Of a stretch of DNA of 64,000 bases, positions 16,168-24,962 are shown in pieces. Under the pieces are notes generated by a model. The model was given only the letters and a program-made list of their open reading frames with translations. It was not told where the DNA came from and did not search any database. The DNA comes from an uncultured Bacteroidales bacterium (GTDB taxonomy: Bacteria; Bacteroidota; Bacteroidia; Bacteroidales; UBA932), in the NCBI GenBank assembly GCA_946410455.1, contig CAMKAJ010000006.1, positions 1 through 64,000 of the forward strand, read 5' to 3'. Position 1 is the stretch's first letter; each line of letters opens with the position of its first letter. The translations under genes were made by a program, and so were the position numbers.

Positions 16168-17286
16168 ATGGAACTCGTCGTATCTAGCGCAGAACTACTG
16201 AAGGGCGTACTCAATGTCTCCAAGGCAATTCCCGCCAAGACATCCCTTCCGATATTGGAAAACTTCCTTTTCGTCGTAGCCGACGGAAAACTGGACATTA
16301 CAGCCTCCGACCAGGAGCTTACCCTGCTCACATCTCTTCCCGTAGATGTGAAAGAAGAGGGCAACATAGCCGTTCCCGCACGTCAGATCATAGATTTGCT
16401 CAAGGCCCTGCCGGACCAGCCCCTGACCCTCAAGACCAAGGGCGAAGGCTCCTTTGAATGTATATGGAACAATGGTAACTCCTCGCTGCCGTACTTCCCC
16501 GCAGCCGACTATCCCGAGATAAAGGGCGTGCAGGAAGATGCAGAGACCGTAGTTTTCCCGGCGCAGTCTCTTGCAGACGGCATCAGCGGCACCATCTATG
16601 CCACCGCAGACGACGAGATGCGTCCCGCCATGAACGGTATCTTCTTCGATATAGACACCGCCAGCACCACCCTCGTGGCTTCCGACTCGCACAAGCTCAT
16701 CTGCTATACTACAGATGACGCCAAGGCGGTGCAGAAGTCTTCTTTCATCCTGCACAAGAAGCCTGCGGCCGTGCTTCGCTCGCTGCTCGACAAGGGTGAG
16801 GGCGACGTTGAAATCCGCTTCGACGCTTCCAACGTAGTGTTTACCTACGGTCCCACAATGATGGTCTGCCGCCTCATTACCGGCAAATACCCTAAGTACA
16901 GGGACGTTATCCCCCAGAACAACTCCAACATTCTCCGCATAGACAGGGTGCAGCTTCTCAACACCGTTCGCCGCGTGTCGGTTTGCGCCAACAAGGCCTC
17001 CAACCACGTGAAGTTCAACCTTGCGCCCGGCCAGCTGGAGATTACCGCTCAAGACCTCGGCTTCGCCCTGGCCGCTTACGAGAAGCTGGAGTGCGACTAT
17101 GCCGGCGACGACCTGGCCATAGGGTTCAAGTCCTCGTTCCTCGTGGATATCCTGGCCAACATGGACTGCGAGACCGTGGTAATGAAGTTTATGGACGCAC
17201 GCAGGGCAGCACTTATTATTCCCTCGGAAGAAGAAGCCGCAAGCGAGAAGATCTGCGGCATCCTCATGCCGATAATGATTTCTTAA
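16168..17286 (+). CDS. dnaN: DNA polymerase III sliding clamp (beta subunit)
   Basis: Ring-shaped processivity clamp, 372 aa with three repeated clamp domains. The N-terminus 'SSAELLKGVLNVSKAIPAKTSLPILENFLF' and 'PVDVKEEGNIAVPARQIIDLLKALP' are diagnostic; 'MNGIFFDID...VASDSHKL' marks domain 2 and the C-terminal 'CGILMPIMIS' is the usual clamp ending. It leads a short operon with a DEDDh exonuclease 4 nt downstream, a functionally sensible neighbour. dnaA and recF are not adjacent. Confidence 0.97.
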   Translation: MELVVSSAELLKGVLNVSKAIPAKTSLPILENFLFVVADGKLDITASDQELTLLTSLPVDVKEEGNIAVPARQIIDLLKALPDQPLTLKTKGEGSFECIWNNGNSSLPYFPAADYPEIKGVQEDAETVVFPAQSLADGISGTIYATADDEMRPAMNGIFFDIDTASTTLVASDSHKLICYTTDDAKAVQKSSFILHKKPAAVLRSLLDKGEGDVEIRFDASNVVFTYGPTMMVCRLITGKYPKYRDVIPQNNSNILRIDRVQLLNTVRRVSVCANKASNHVKFNLAPGQLEITAQDLGFALAAYEKLECDYAGDDLAIGFKSSFLVDILANMDCETVVMKFMDARRAALIIPSEEEAASEKICGILMPIMIS

Positions 17287-17290
17287 TAAG

Positions 17291-18121
17291 ATGCAACTGA
17301 ATCTTCAAAAGCCCCTTCTCTTCTTTGACATAGAGAGCACGGGGCTTTCTATTCCTGTTAACTCCATTATTGAGCTCAGCTTCGTGAAGGTGTTTCCCGG
17401 AGGCGAGGAGCGCATAAAGACCTGGAAGATAAAACCTTGGGATTACGAGAGAGGGTGCCAGAGGCCCATCGAGCCGGGGGCGTCGGCAGTGAACGGAGTA
17501 ACCGACGACATGCTGGTAGATTGCCCTACCTTCTTTGAGCTGGCGGAGGAAATCGCCTCCTGGATAAGCGGCAGCGACCTGGCCGGATTCAACTCGCAAA
17601 AGTTCGACCTGCCCATGCTGGCAGAGGAATTCGAGCGCGTCGCCCTGGCCGGCAAGCCCTTGGATATAGATCTTCACGCCCCGCTCATGGTTGACGTGCA
17701 GAATATCTTCCACGCAATGGAGCCGCGCAACCTCAAAGCAGCATACCGTTTCTACTGCGGAGGGGAGGATTTCGAGAATGCACATACAGCGGAGGCCGAT
17801 ACGATTGCAACCTACAAGGTACTTCAGGCCCAGCTCGACCGCTATCCGGACCAGCTCAAAAACGATGTCAAGCAGCTTTCTTCTTTTACAAACAGGAGAG
17901 TTGTTGATTTCTCCGGGCACCTCGTTTACAACGATGCCGGAGAGGCGGTCATCAACTTCGGAAAGCACAAAGGCAAGACCGCCCGTCAGGTTTTCGAGAC
18001 CGAGGAGTCATATTTTGATTGGATACGTCAGGGCAGCTTCGACCTTGACACCAAACGTCAGTTCGAAAAACTCAGAGAAAAATTCAAGCTGGAGAAGCTT
18101 GCGTTGAAATGGCAAAGTTAA
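17291..18121 (+). CDS. DEDDh 3'-5' exonuclease (Pol III epsilon-like) with ExoX-type C-terminal domain
   Basis: 276 aa. The N-terminal exonuclease domain has ExoI 'FFDIESTGL', ExoII 'LAGFNSQKFDLPML' and ExoIII 'AHTAEADTIATY' (H-x4-D), so the metal-binding acids are intact. The C-terminal 'INFGKHKGKTARQVFETEESYFDWI' matches the small domain at the end of exodeoxyribonuclease X-like proteins. Placed 4 nt after dnaN and overlapping nhaA by 13 nt. It could supply proofreading or repair exonuclease activity; whether it is the replicative epsilon subunit is not decided by sequence alone. Confidence 0.9.
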   Translation: MQLNLQKPLLFFDIESTGLSIPVNSIIELSFVKVFPGGEERIKTWKIKPWDYERGCQRPIEPGASAVNGVTDDMLVDCPTFFELAEEIASWISGSDLAGFNSQKFDLPMLAEEFERVALAGKPLDIDLHAPLMVDVQNIFHAMEPRNLKAAYRFYCGGEDFENAHTAEADTIATYKVLQAQLDRYPDQLKNDVKQLSSFTNRRVVDFSGHLVYNDAGEAVINFGKHKGKTARQVFETEESYFDWIRQGSFDLDTKRQFEKLREKFKLEKLALKWQS

Positions 18122-19518
18122 TTCCCGTGTACACCTGGAACAAAAGTGTTATAAATTTCAACAAACAGAGTAACAAGCTGTCCAAGCAGCCATGGTTTCA
18201 AGGTGTCTTGTTGTTGACCTGCGTAGTGCTGGCCATGCTGTTGGCCAACCTCCCCTTTACCAAGCACATCTATCACGCCATCCTGGAGACCAACCTGCAG
18301 GTGCATCTTGCAAGTCCCGACGGAATGGTAGATCTGCTCTTCCCCCGGGGACTTACCATAGAGAAGTTCATCAACGATATTTTGATGGTGGTTTTCTTCT
18401 TTACGGTCGGGCTTGAAATACGGCGGGAAATAGCGCACGGAGAGTTGTCCAATCCCAAGAAGGCCATGCTGCCGGTGATTGCAGCGTTCGGAGGAGTCAT
18501 TGCTCCGGCGTTGATATATGTGCTGATCAATCACGGTACTGCGGCTGCCAGCGGCTGGGGAATTCCTACTGCTACCGATATTGCATTCGCCGTTTGTATA
18601 CTGTCGGTGCTGGACAAAAAGGTTCCGGTGTCGCTGAAAGTATTCCTTACTGCCCTTGCCATTGCAGACGACCTCATAGCCATTCTGGTGGTTGCCATTT
18701 TCTACGGCGGGAGCATCAACCTGCCGCTGTTGGGAGTAGCTCTGATCATAATTGTTTTCACCCTCTTCCTCCGCAAGATGGGAGAAAAGAGTATGGCCCC
18801 GTACATATTCAACGCAATCCTCGTGTGGGCGCTATTCTATTACAGCGGCATACATGCAACCATGTCGGGCGTGGTGATGGCCTTCCTTATTCCTGCGACT
18901 TCACGTTACAACAGGGCCCAATACCTTCGCAAGCGCAACCACTACATAGCCAAGTTGGCTCAGTACGAGGGCATTGACGACGAGCCCTTTCCCAACGGCC
19001 CCCAGAAGCACTGCCTGCGCAAGCTTGAGGGCATTGCCAACGGCACCATGGACATGAGTTACAGGGTGGAGCACGCGCTTACCCCCTGGGTGAATTTCCT
19101 CATCATGCCCATCTTTGCGCTGGCCAATGCCGGAGTAGAGATCACCGATGCGTCGTACTTCAATATTTTTGCTTTCGACCAGGCTCTGGGCAGCGTATCG
19201 ATGGGTATTTTCCTTGGCCTGCTGCTTGGCAAGCCGCTGGGAATTACCTTGTTCAGCTGGATTGCCATCAAACTCAAAGTCGGAGCCATGCCGGAGAAGG
19301 CCAGCTGGAAGATGTTCTTTGCGGTAGCCTGCCTAGGCGGTATTGGCTTTACCATGAGTATCTTTGTAGATACTCTTTCGTTCGGAAGCCTGCTTCCGGA
19401 GGTCACTGAGCACCTCCGCAACGCCGGCAAGATTGCCGTGCTGCTCGGCTCGTTATGCGCCGGATTGCTCGGCAGCGTGCTCATCACTGTGGTCCACAAA
19501 TTGGAGAAACAAAAATAA
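18109..19518 (+). CDS. nhaA: Na+/H+ antiporter NhaA
   Basis: Inner-membrane sodium/proton exchanger for pH and sodium homeostasis, 469 aa, longer than the E. coli protein because of a cytoplasmic loop around residues 265-310. Family marks: 'VVFFFTVGLEIRREI', 'GWGIPTATDIAFA', and the ion-binding pair of aspartates in 'TALAIADDLIAI'. About 12 hydrophobic segments. The start lies 13 nt inside the exonuclease gene and the tRNA-Thr promoter follows immediately. Confidence 0.95.
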   Translation: MAKLIPVYTWNKSVINFNKQSNKLSKQPWFQGVLLLTCVVLAMLLANLPFTKHIYHAILETNLQVHLASPDGMVDLLFPRGLTIEKFINDILMVVFFFTVGLEIRREIAHGELSNPKKAMLPVIAAFGGVIAPALIYVLINHGTAAASGWGIPTATDIAFAVCILSVLDKKVPVSLKVFLTALAIADDLIAILVVAIFYGGSINLPLLGVALIIIVFTLFLRKMGEKSMAPYIFNAILVWALFYYSGIHATMSGVVMAFLIPATSRYNRAQYLRKRNHYIAKLAQYEGIDDEPFPNGPQKHCLRKLEGIANGTMDMSYRVEHALTPWVNFLIMPIFALANAGVEITDASYFNIFAFDQALGSVSMGIFLGLLLGKPLGITLFSWIAIKLKVGAMPEKASWKMFFAVACLGGIGFTMSIFVDTLSFGSLLPEVTEHLRNAGKIAVLLGSLCAGLLGSVLITVVHKLEKQK

Positions 19519-19522
19519 TTGC

Positions 19523-19530
19523 TATATTTG
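19523..19530 (+). promoter_or_regulatory. Predicted -7 element for tRNA-Thr
   Basis: TATATTTG lies 10 nt before the tRNA 5' end, identical to many mRNA promoters in the window. Confidence 0.65.
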
Positions 19531-19540
19531 CAGTCCACTT

Positions 19541-19616
19541 GCCACTTTAGCTCAGTCGGTAGAGCAGCGCATTCGTAACGCGCAGGTCGTCAGTTCGAGC
19601 CTGATGAGTGGCTCCA
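19541..19616 (+). tRNA. tRNA-Thr (anticodon CGT), CCA encoded
   Basis: Acceptor GCCACTT/GAGTGGC, D-loop AGCTCAGTCGGTAGAGC, anticodon loop TTCGTAA (CGT), T-arm GTTCGAG; 3' CCA encoded at 19614-19616. The bottom anticodon-stem pair is an A-C mismatch. Confidence 0.96.
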
Positions 19617-19620
19617 AAGG

Positions 19621-19655
19621 AAAGAAGGTCCGCAGCTGCAGACCTTCTTTTCTTT
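19621..19655 (+). terminator. Intrinsic terminator after tRNA-Thr
   Basis: AAAGAAGGTC and GACCTTCTTT form a 10-bp stem over CGCAGCTGCA, followed by TCTTT. It separates the tRNA from the convergent ClC gene. Confidence 0.8.
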
Positions 19656-19670
19656 GGAACGCCCCTCTTT

Positions 19671-21428
19671 TTAATCGGAATTAGAAATCGCCTTGAGCTC
19701 GGAGCGGTAGGCAATCAACAGGCGGGAGCGAGAAATGAATCCCAGGTATCGGCGGGCAGAATCCACCACGGGCAGGCGCCAGGCTCCGGTAGTATCGAAC
19801 TTGCGCATCACGCTCTCCATCTTCTCGTCCTCAGTAATCAAAGCAGGCGCCAGCTCCATTACGTTCACCACCTTCATGGTATCGTAGAGATCGGTACGCA
19901 GAAGATACTTGCGCACGTTTCCCACGTCTATCAGTCCCTGGAAACGCCCCTGGGCATCCAGCACCGCCACCACTGCCGCATTGTTATCCTGAATAGCCTC
20001 TACAACGTTACGAAGCATCCCGTCTATAAGCACCCGGGGATACTTGTCGCGCACCAAGGTGCTGGTGCTCATGAGTGTAAGCACCGCCTGGTCGTTATCG
20101 TGAGTAAGAAGATCTCCGCTCTGGGCAATGCGCTTGGTATAGATGGAGTATTTCTCGAACAAGCGGGTAGTGCCGTAAGAAACTGTAGATGCAATAATTA
20201 GCGGGATAAGGAGTTCGTATCCTCCAGATATCTCGGCTATGAGGAAGATTGCCGTCATTGGCGCCTGCATCACTCCGGCCATGAGCGCCGCCATGCCCAC
20301 GAGAACGAAGTTCTGCTCGGGCACCGAGGCTCCCAGCAAGTTGAACGAGCGCGCCAGCACGAAGCCCGCTATGGCCCCGCAGAACAGCGTGGGGCCGAAT
20401 GTTCCGCCGTTGCCTCCGCCAGCATTGGTGGCCGTCATTGCCAGCACCTTCACCAAGAATATCAGCAAGAAGAACAGCACCAGGCCCCATGGCGTAGAGG
20501 TCATGAATCCAAGCACCGAACGCCGGCCCTCAAGCAGGTCGCGGCCGTTGAGCAGGTCGGAGAGCACCCCGTAGCCCTCGCCGTACAGCTGAGGGAAGAG
20601 GAATATCATCAGGCCCAGAGCCAAGGCGCAGAGAATCCATCGCAGGTAGCCATTGCGCAGCTTGCCCAGCTTGTCTTCCAGCCAGAGCGTCGTACTCGTG
20701 AAATACAGCGAACCGAAGCCAAAAATCACACCCATGATGATGTAGAACGGGATATTCCCCATAGAGAACGGAGTGAGCTCGCAGGCAAACATGGGGGTTT
20801 GCCCACGGAAGATATACGCAATTACCGTGGCCGAGATGGTGGATATGAGCAGCGGCAGCATGGACGACAGAGATAGATTGAAAAGCAAAATCTCCATCGT
20901 AAACAGCACCCCCGCCAGCGGTGCCTTGAAGATGCCGGCAATAGCACCGGCAGCACCGCAACCCAGCAGCACTGTAACATGGCGGTAAGAGAGATCAAAG
21001 AGGCGGCCGACATTGCTGCCGATTGCCGCTCCGGTATATACAATCGGCGCTTCCGCTCCCACCGAACCGCCGAAGCCAATAGTGATGCTCGACGTGAGCA
21101 TAGACGACCACATATTGTGCGGCTTTATCTTGGACTCTCCCCTGCTAACCGCCAGCAGCACCTTGGTGACACCGTGGCCTATGTTGTCTTTAATCACATA
21201 ACGCAGGAGCAGCAGCGAGATGAGCATGCCGACTCCGGGGAGAATAAGATACTGCAGGTTGCCCGGCAGAGCCAGGGTGCCGTCAAGGAGCTGCTTAATG
21301 CCGTCTATGCACCATGTGAGGAGCACAGCGGCAAGCCCGGAACCAACGCCTACAACAAAACTCAATATGAGCAGGCGGGTTCTTTCGGATAAGTGCTTGA
21401 GCAGTTTTTTATGAATCTGACGAATCAT
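19671..21428 (-). CDS. ClC-family chloride channel/antiporter with C-terminal CBS pair
   Basis: Inner-membrane ClC protein, 585 aa. Signatures: 'GFGGSVGAEAPIVYTGAAIGS' (gating Glu context), 'FKAPLAGVLFTMEILL' and 'GGGNGGTFGPTLFCGAI'. After the last membrane helix two CBS domains follow ('LMSTSTLVRDKYPRVLIDGML', 'VVNVMELAPALITEDEKM'), which probably bind adenine nucleotides. Start set at ATG 21428 (MIRQIHKKLL), 20 nt inside the preceding small gene; the first 40 ORF codons are out-of-frame shadow. Transport mode (channel or H+ exchange) not certain. Confidence 0.92.
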   Translation of the reverse strand: MIRQIHKKLLKHLSERTRLLILSFVVGVGSGLAAVLLTWCIDGIKQLLDGTLALPGNLQYLILPGVGMLISLLLLRYVIKDNIGHGVTKVLLAVSRGESKIKPHNMWSSMLTSSITIGFGGSVGAEAPIVYTGAAIGSNVGRLFDLSYRHVTVLLGCGAAGAIAGIFKAPLAGVLFTMEILLFNLSLSSMLPLLISTISATVIAYIFRGQTPMFACELTPFSMGNIPFYIIMGVIFGFGSLYFTSTTLWLEDKLGKLRNGYLRWILCALALGLMIFLFPQLYGEGYGVLSDLLNGRDLLEGRRSVLGFMTSTPWGLVLFFLLIFLVKVLAMTATNAGGGNGGTFGPTLFCGAIAGFVLARSFNLLGASVPEQNFVLVGMAALMAGVMQAPMTAIFLIAEISGGYELLIPLIIASTVSYGTTRLFEKYSIYTKRIAQSGDLLTHDNDQAVLTLMSTSTLVRDKYPRVLIDGMLRNVVEAIQDNNAAVVAVLDAQGRFQGLIDVGNVRKYLLRTDLYDTMKVVNVMELAPALITEDEKMESVMRKFDTTGAWRLPVVDSARRYLGFISRSRLLIAYRSELKAISNSD

Positions 21429-21795
21429 CGTCTCCGCCGTACTGGGAAATATTGTCGTCGGGGAGAGTGTCGTCGCCGCTGGGGGCGCCGGATGTTCCGG
21501 CCACCTCTTCGGCCTCTGCCTCTTCTTCTCCTTCCAGCCAGCGTTCAACGTCCTCAGGATTATCGATATCTACCTTTACCTTGACCAGATAAATGTCGGT
21601 ATCGGTCTCAATTGTAACAGCATAGAAAGGCTCGATCAACTTGCCGGTACGCGGATTGACGCCAGGAGAGTACTTTACCAATTCTGGGAGAAGGTCGCTG
21701 AATCCTTTGGGATACTTTTCGTTGAAAAGCTGGGCGATGTCTGCCGGAAGGTTTTCCTGGCTGATAACGTGTCTGCGCTTGCTGTCTGAGTTCAT
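21409..21795 (-). CDS. Conserved hypothetical protein with acidic C-terminal tail
   Basis: 128 aa, not assigned to a named family. The N-terminal 85 residues look globular ('ENLPADIAQLFNEKYPKGFSDLLPELVKY', 'AVTIETDTDIYLVKVKVDI'). The last 40 are Asp/Glu/Ser-rich and probably disordered. No signal peptide or helix. It overlaps the ClC gene by 20 nt, so the two are likely coupled; a regulatory role for the channel is only a guess. Confidence 0.7.
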   Translation of the reverse strand: MNSDSKRRHVISQENLPADIAQLFNEKYPKGFSDLLPELVKYSPGVNPRTGKLIEPFYAVTIETDTDIYLVKVKVDIDNPEDVERWLEGEEEAEAEEVAGTSGAPSGDDTLPDDNISQYGGDDDSSDS

Positions 21796-21859
21796 TTGTG
21801 TAGCGAATAATCGGGTACAATATTAAGGCAAATATTTTAATCGAACAAAAAAAAGTAAG

Positions 21860-21867
21860 TATATTTG
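21860..21867 (+). promoter_or_regulatory. Predicted -7 element for the sirtuin gene
   Basis: TATATTTG with ATG only 3 nt after the G, so the transcript is probably leaderless. Confidence 0.6.
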
Positions 21868-21870
21868 GAC

Positions 21871-22605
21871 ATGGCAAACAAAAAGAATCTGGTAGTGCTC
21901 AGCGGCTCGGGCATCAGCGCCGAGAGCGGTATAGCCACCTTCCGTGGAGGTAATGGTCTGTGGGACAATGTCCCCGTAGAAGAAATCTGCACTCCTGAAG
22001 GCTGGAGAAGGAATCCGGGCAAGGTGTTGCAGTTCTACAACAATCTACGCTCGCAGATGAGAGAAAAAGAGCCCAATGCAGCTCACAAGATAGTTGCCGG
22101 GCTGGAATCAGAGTACAATGTCTGCGTGATTACCCAGAACGTAGACAACCTCCACGAGCGCGCGGGCAGCAGCCGTATCGTGCATCTTCATGGCGAGCTT
22201 ACAAAGGTGCGCCCGGAGGATTGCTATACAGACCGGGACGGCTTCTCCACCAAGTACGTCCAGGACATTGGCTACCGGGCCGTAGAACTCGGCGAGTGCG
22301 GCGGGCCCCGGGACCGGCAGCTCCGGCCGCATATCGTATGGTTCGGGGAGGCAGTTCCAAATCTTGAAACAGCTGCTCAACTGGTATCTGTGGCCGATAT
22401 CCTGGTTATTGTAGGCACTTCCCTTCAGGTCTACCCCGCCGCCAGCCTCTATCACTACGCCCCTTCCGCCTGCCAGATCTGGCTCATCGACCCCGACGAA
22501 CACCTGGGCCGCCAGCTCGAGGGCGCCGGTATCCACGTAATCACCGACGTCGCCACGCGCGGCATGCAGCGCTTCCGCGAGGCGCTGGCCTCCGGGACCC
22601 TTTAA
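21871..22605 (+). CDS. NAD-dependent protein deacylase (sirtuin, CobB-like)
   Basis: Cytoplasmic Sir2-family enzyme removing acyl groups from lysines with NAD+. 244 aa. NAD site 'SGSGISAESGIATFRG', 'TQNVDNLHERAGS' and the catalytic His in 'IVHLHGEL'; 'GTSLQVYPAASL' near the end. The usual four-cysteine zinc site is not recognisable: only isolated Cys in 'EDCYTD' and 'GECGG' remain. The class III YxxR acyl-specificity motif reads 'FYNNLR', with Arg shifted by one. Start at ATG 21871; the ORF start at 21865 is a TTG inside the promoter. Not linked to metabolic genes. Confidence 0.92.
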   Translation: MANKKNLVVLSGSGISAESGIATFRGGNGLWDNVPVEEICTPEGWRRNPGKVLQFYNNLRSQMREKEPNAAHKIVAGLESEYNVCVITQNVDNLHERAGSSRIVHLHGELTKVRPEDCYTDRDGFSTKYVQDIGYRAVELGECGGPRDRQLRPHIVWFGEAVPNLETAAQLVSVADILVIVGTSLQVYPAASLYHYAPSACQIWLIDPDEHLGRQLEGAGIHVITDVATRGMQRFREALASGTL

Positions 22606-22687
22606 AGTTCGCTACCGGCAGATGGAACATCCCCGGAAGCTGTTCTTCCCCGAAGGAAATCGCTAATCTGGCGAGAAGCATCAACCC

Positions 22688-22779
22688 ACTGCGCGCAGAG
22701 GTACATTTGCTTGTACCTCTGCGTTCATTTTTGGCTGTTTTCGCGCGTACAGGTACACCCGGATGTACCCCTGCGAGCA
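22688..22779 (-). repeat. REP-like double-hairpin repeat, copy 1 (inverted)
   Basis: Two hairpins separated by a spacer: GCAGAGGTAC/GTACCTCTGC and a second built on AGGTAC/GTACCC. Read on the minus strand it has the same order as copies 2 and 3: hairpin A, spacer close to GGCCGAAAATGAAC, hairpin B. It lies 40 nt upstream of the RAYT gene. Confidence 0.85.
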
Positions 22780-22819
22780 TCTGAAGAAGTAAGATTTGCA
22801 TATTTCAAGTATAACGGCT

Positions 22820-23701
22820 ATGTTTGTAAAAAACCTAAATGTTATGAAATTCTTTCTTGTAACAACCGATCATCTTACCGACCGAATATGGTTCAGAGAT
22901 GAAGAAGATTTCCGGGTAGCAATGAATTACGTTGCCGTCGTATCTTCCGTTTTATCCACTAACGTATTAGCATTTATACTAATGTCTAATCATGTTCACT
23001 TCGTACTCCAATGTGATGAGTCCGAGGCAAAACTGTTTATAGATCGCTTTAAATTGACTTATGGAGAATGGCTAAAACGCAAGTATGATACTCCCGAGTT
23101 TCTTAGGAGAGTTAAAGTTGACATCCGCGAAGTGAAGATTGAGGATGAATCCTTACACCGCGCAATTGCCTACGTTCAGATGAATTGCGTTGCTGCTAAT
23201 ATCTGCCCAAATCCGTTTGTTTACCCATGGGGAACGGGGAGCACTTTTTTCAACCCTAATGAGACTCCTTTAACCCATTTGCGCAATATGTCTAAGCGGA
23301 AGCAATACAGTTTGACGCGCAGCAGGGTCATCCTGCCCAATTATTATGCAATTACACCAGCCGGCTTCATAGCTCCAAGCTCGTATGTGCCCGTGGAGTT
23401 TGTAGAAAAACTTTTTGGCTCCGCTAAGAGATTCCAGTTCTTTCTCAATACATCATCCAAGGCCAAGAAACACCTTGAGAAAAACGCTGCACCATCGTTC
23501 AGCGACCAGGTCTTGATTTCGGCCTGCAAGGACCTATGCCAATCTTTATTAAGAAAAGGCGGACTGAACGAACTCACAGAAGAGCAAACTGGGGAAATAC
23601 TTCGGCAATTACGCCGCCGTTTCAGCGCCGACATCGCTCAATTGTGCAGAGTTACCGGAATCCCCTACAAAAAGGTAGTAGATATGCTGGAAGACTTTTG
23701 A
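22820..23701 (+). CDS. REP-associated tyrosine transposase (RAYT, Y1/HUH family)
   Basis: Single-strand DNA transposase-like protein related to IS200/IS605 TnpA, 293 aa. The HUH motif is in 'FILMSNHVHFVLQ'; the tyrosine is expected in 'AIAYVQMNCVAANI', the position of YxxNP-type motifs in RAYTs. The C-terminal part has a helix-turn-helix-like stretch, 'AQLCRVTGIPYKKVVDML'. Starts at 22820 or 22844 both fit; the ORF start at 22796 is a TTG. It is lower in GC than its neighbours by eye, suggesting transfer. REP-like hairpins lie just upstream (22688) and after the next gene (24849). RAYTs elsewhere process REP sequences; that role is inferred here. Confidence 0.9.
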   Translation: MFVKNLNVMKFFLVTTDHLTDRIWFRDEEDFRVAMNYVAVVSSVLSTNVLAFILMSNHVHFVLQCDESEAKLFIDRFKLTYGEWLKRKYDTPEFLRRVKVDIREVKIEDESLHRAIAYVQMNCVAANICPNPFVYPWGTGSTFFNPNETPLTHLRNMSKRKQYSLTRSRVILPNYYAITPAGFIAPSSYVPVEFVEKLFGSAKRFQFFLNTSSKAKKHLEKNAAPSFSDQVLISACKDLCQSLLRKGGLNELTEEQTGEILRQLRRRFSADIAQLCRVTGIPYKKVVDMLEDF

Positions 23702-23711
23702 TTCTTCTTGT

Positions 23712-23719
23712 TATATTTG
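23712..23719 (+). promoter_or_regulatory. Predicted -7 element for the phosphoesterase gene
   Basis: TATATTTG with ATG 5 nt later (CGGAT between); likely leaderless. Confidence 0.6.
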
Positions 23720-23724
23720 CGGAT

Positions 23725-24846
23725 ATGAAAAGAGCATATTATGTCTTACTTCTTGCCGCGATAGTCTTTGGCTCGGCCAATGCATCTGCCCAGGACAGGG
23801 CTGACCGTCAATCTCTTACACAGTCCGGAGGTTCAACGATGATTCTTCTCGGAGATCCTCAGGGGTACGTGAAATATGATATCAATCAGCCGATTTTCGA
23901 GCTCTGTACAAGTTGGATTGCAGATAATGTGGAACAGCTTAATATCAAGGCTGTCCTCTGTACCGGCGACCTTGTAGAACAAAACGACAACAATGTCCTG
24001 GACCGTCGGATGCTCAACCAGACCTCCAGACAGATGTGGGAATCGGTTTCGCGCTCGTTCGACAGGCTGGACGGAGTTGTACCCTATGTTATAAGCCCGG
24101 GTAACCACGACTACGGATTCAAACACTCAGAAGACATTCATACATTTTTCCCGGATTTCTTTACGGCTGAGCGTCAAGGTACGGTTCTCTTGGATCACCT
24201 TGTAGGCGAGTTTCATAACCGTGAAGGCCGCGCATCTTTAGAGAACTGCGCTACCGAGTATGAGATTCCAGGATGGGCGCACAAGTTCTTGGTTATAACA
24301 GCAGAGTTTACTCCCTCCAATGATATGCTCGCATGGGCTGCAGATATGTGCAAGAAGTACCCCGACGATTACGTAATATTTCTTACCCATTCCTATATGA
24401 AATGCGCCGGTAGTTGCGGGAATGAGCGTAATCTCAAGCCGGAGAAATACGGCCTATGCCAAGACCCCACTAACAACTACGGAGAGCAGATCTGGCAGAA
24501 GCTGATAAACGAAGAGCCTAATATACGACTAGTTCTGTGCGGCCATCATGGTCACAGCAACTTCCGTAAAACCGGTAAAGATAATTATGCCGACAATATG
24601 GGTTGGAGAGTAGATAAAAACAAGGCCGGCAAAGAAGTGGGACAGATGATGTTCAACGTTCAGACCCTCGGAGGAGGCTGGGAGGGCAACGGCGGAGACG
24701 GCTGGCTGCGTATCATTGAATTCCTCCCCGACGGCAAAACCATTCACTTCCGCACATACTCCCCGCTTTTCGGCATCTCCCCTCTTACGAGACATCTTTC
24801 ATCGCTGAAGGATTCACTCAGCGATTTCTACTTCGTTATAGACTAG
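23725..24846 (+). CDS. Secreted calcineurin-like metallophosphoesterase
   Basis: 373 aa, exported through the signal peptide MKRAYYVLLLAAIVFGSANASAQ. Metallophosphoesterase motifs in order: 'ILLGDPQGYV' (D-x-Q instead of D-x-H), 'VLCTGDLVEQND', 'ISPGNHDYG', 'FLTHSYM', 'LVLCGHHGHSN'. The dimetal site should therefore be intact. The ORF track extends upstream into the RAYT gene, but the signal peptide and promoter fix the start at ATG 23725. Substrate unknown. REP copy 2 begins 3 nt after the stop. Confidence 0.88.
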   Translation: MKRAYYVLLLAAIVFGSANASAQDRADRQSLTQSGGSTMILLGDPQGYVKYDINQPIFELCTSWIADNVEQLNIKAVLCTGDLVEQNDNNVLDRRMLNQTSRQMWESVSRSFDRLDGVVPYVISPGNHDYGFKHSEDIHTFFPDFFTAERQGTVLLDHLVGEFHNREGRASLENCATEYEIPGWAHKFLVITAEFTPSNDMLAWAADMCKKYPDDYVIFLTHSYMKCAGSCGNERNLKPEKYGLCQDPTNNYGEQIWQKLINEEPNIRLVLCGHHGHSNFRKTGKDNYADNMGWRVDKNKAGKEVGQMMFNVQTLGGGWEGNGGDGWLRIIEFLPDGKTIHFRTYSPLFGISPLTRHLSSLKDSLSDFYFVID

Positions 24847-24848
24847 CC

Positions 24849-24942
24849 ACTGCGCGCACAGGTACGTTCGGATGTACCTGTGCGCGCGAAAAAGGCCGAA
24901 AATGAACGCAGAGGTACAAGCAAATGTACCTCTGCGCACAGT
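24849..24942 (+). repeat. REP-like double-hairpin repeat, copy 2
   Basis: Hairpin A GCGCGCACAGGTAC/GTACCTGTGCGCGC is a perfect 14-bp stem; spacer GAAAAAGGCCGAAAATGAAC; hairpin B GCAGAGGTAC/GTACCTCTGC. It occupies nearly the whole gap between the phosphoesterase and the convergent ettA. Confidence 0.9.
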
Positions 24943-24962
24943 CTAAGCCACCTCCGCCCACC

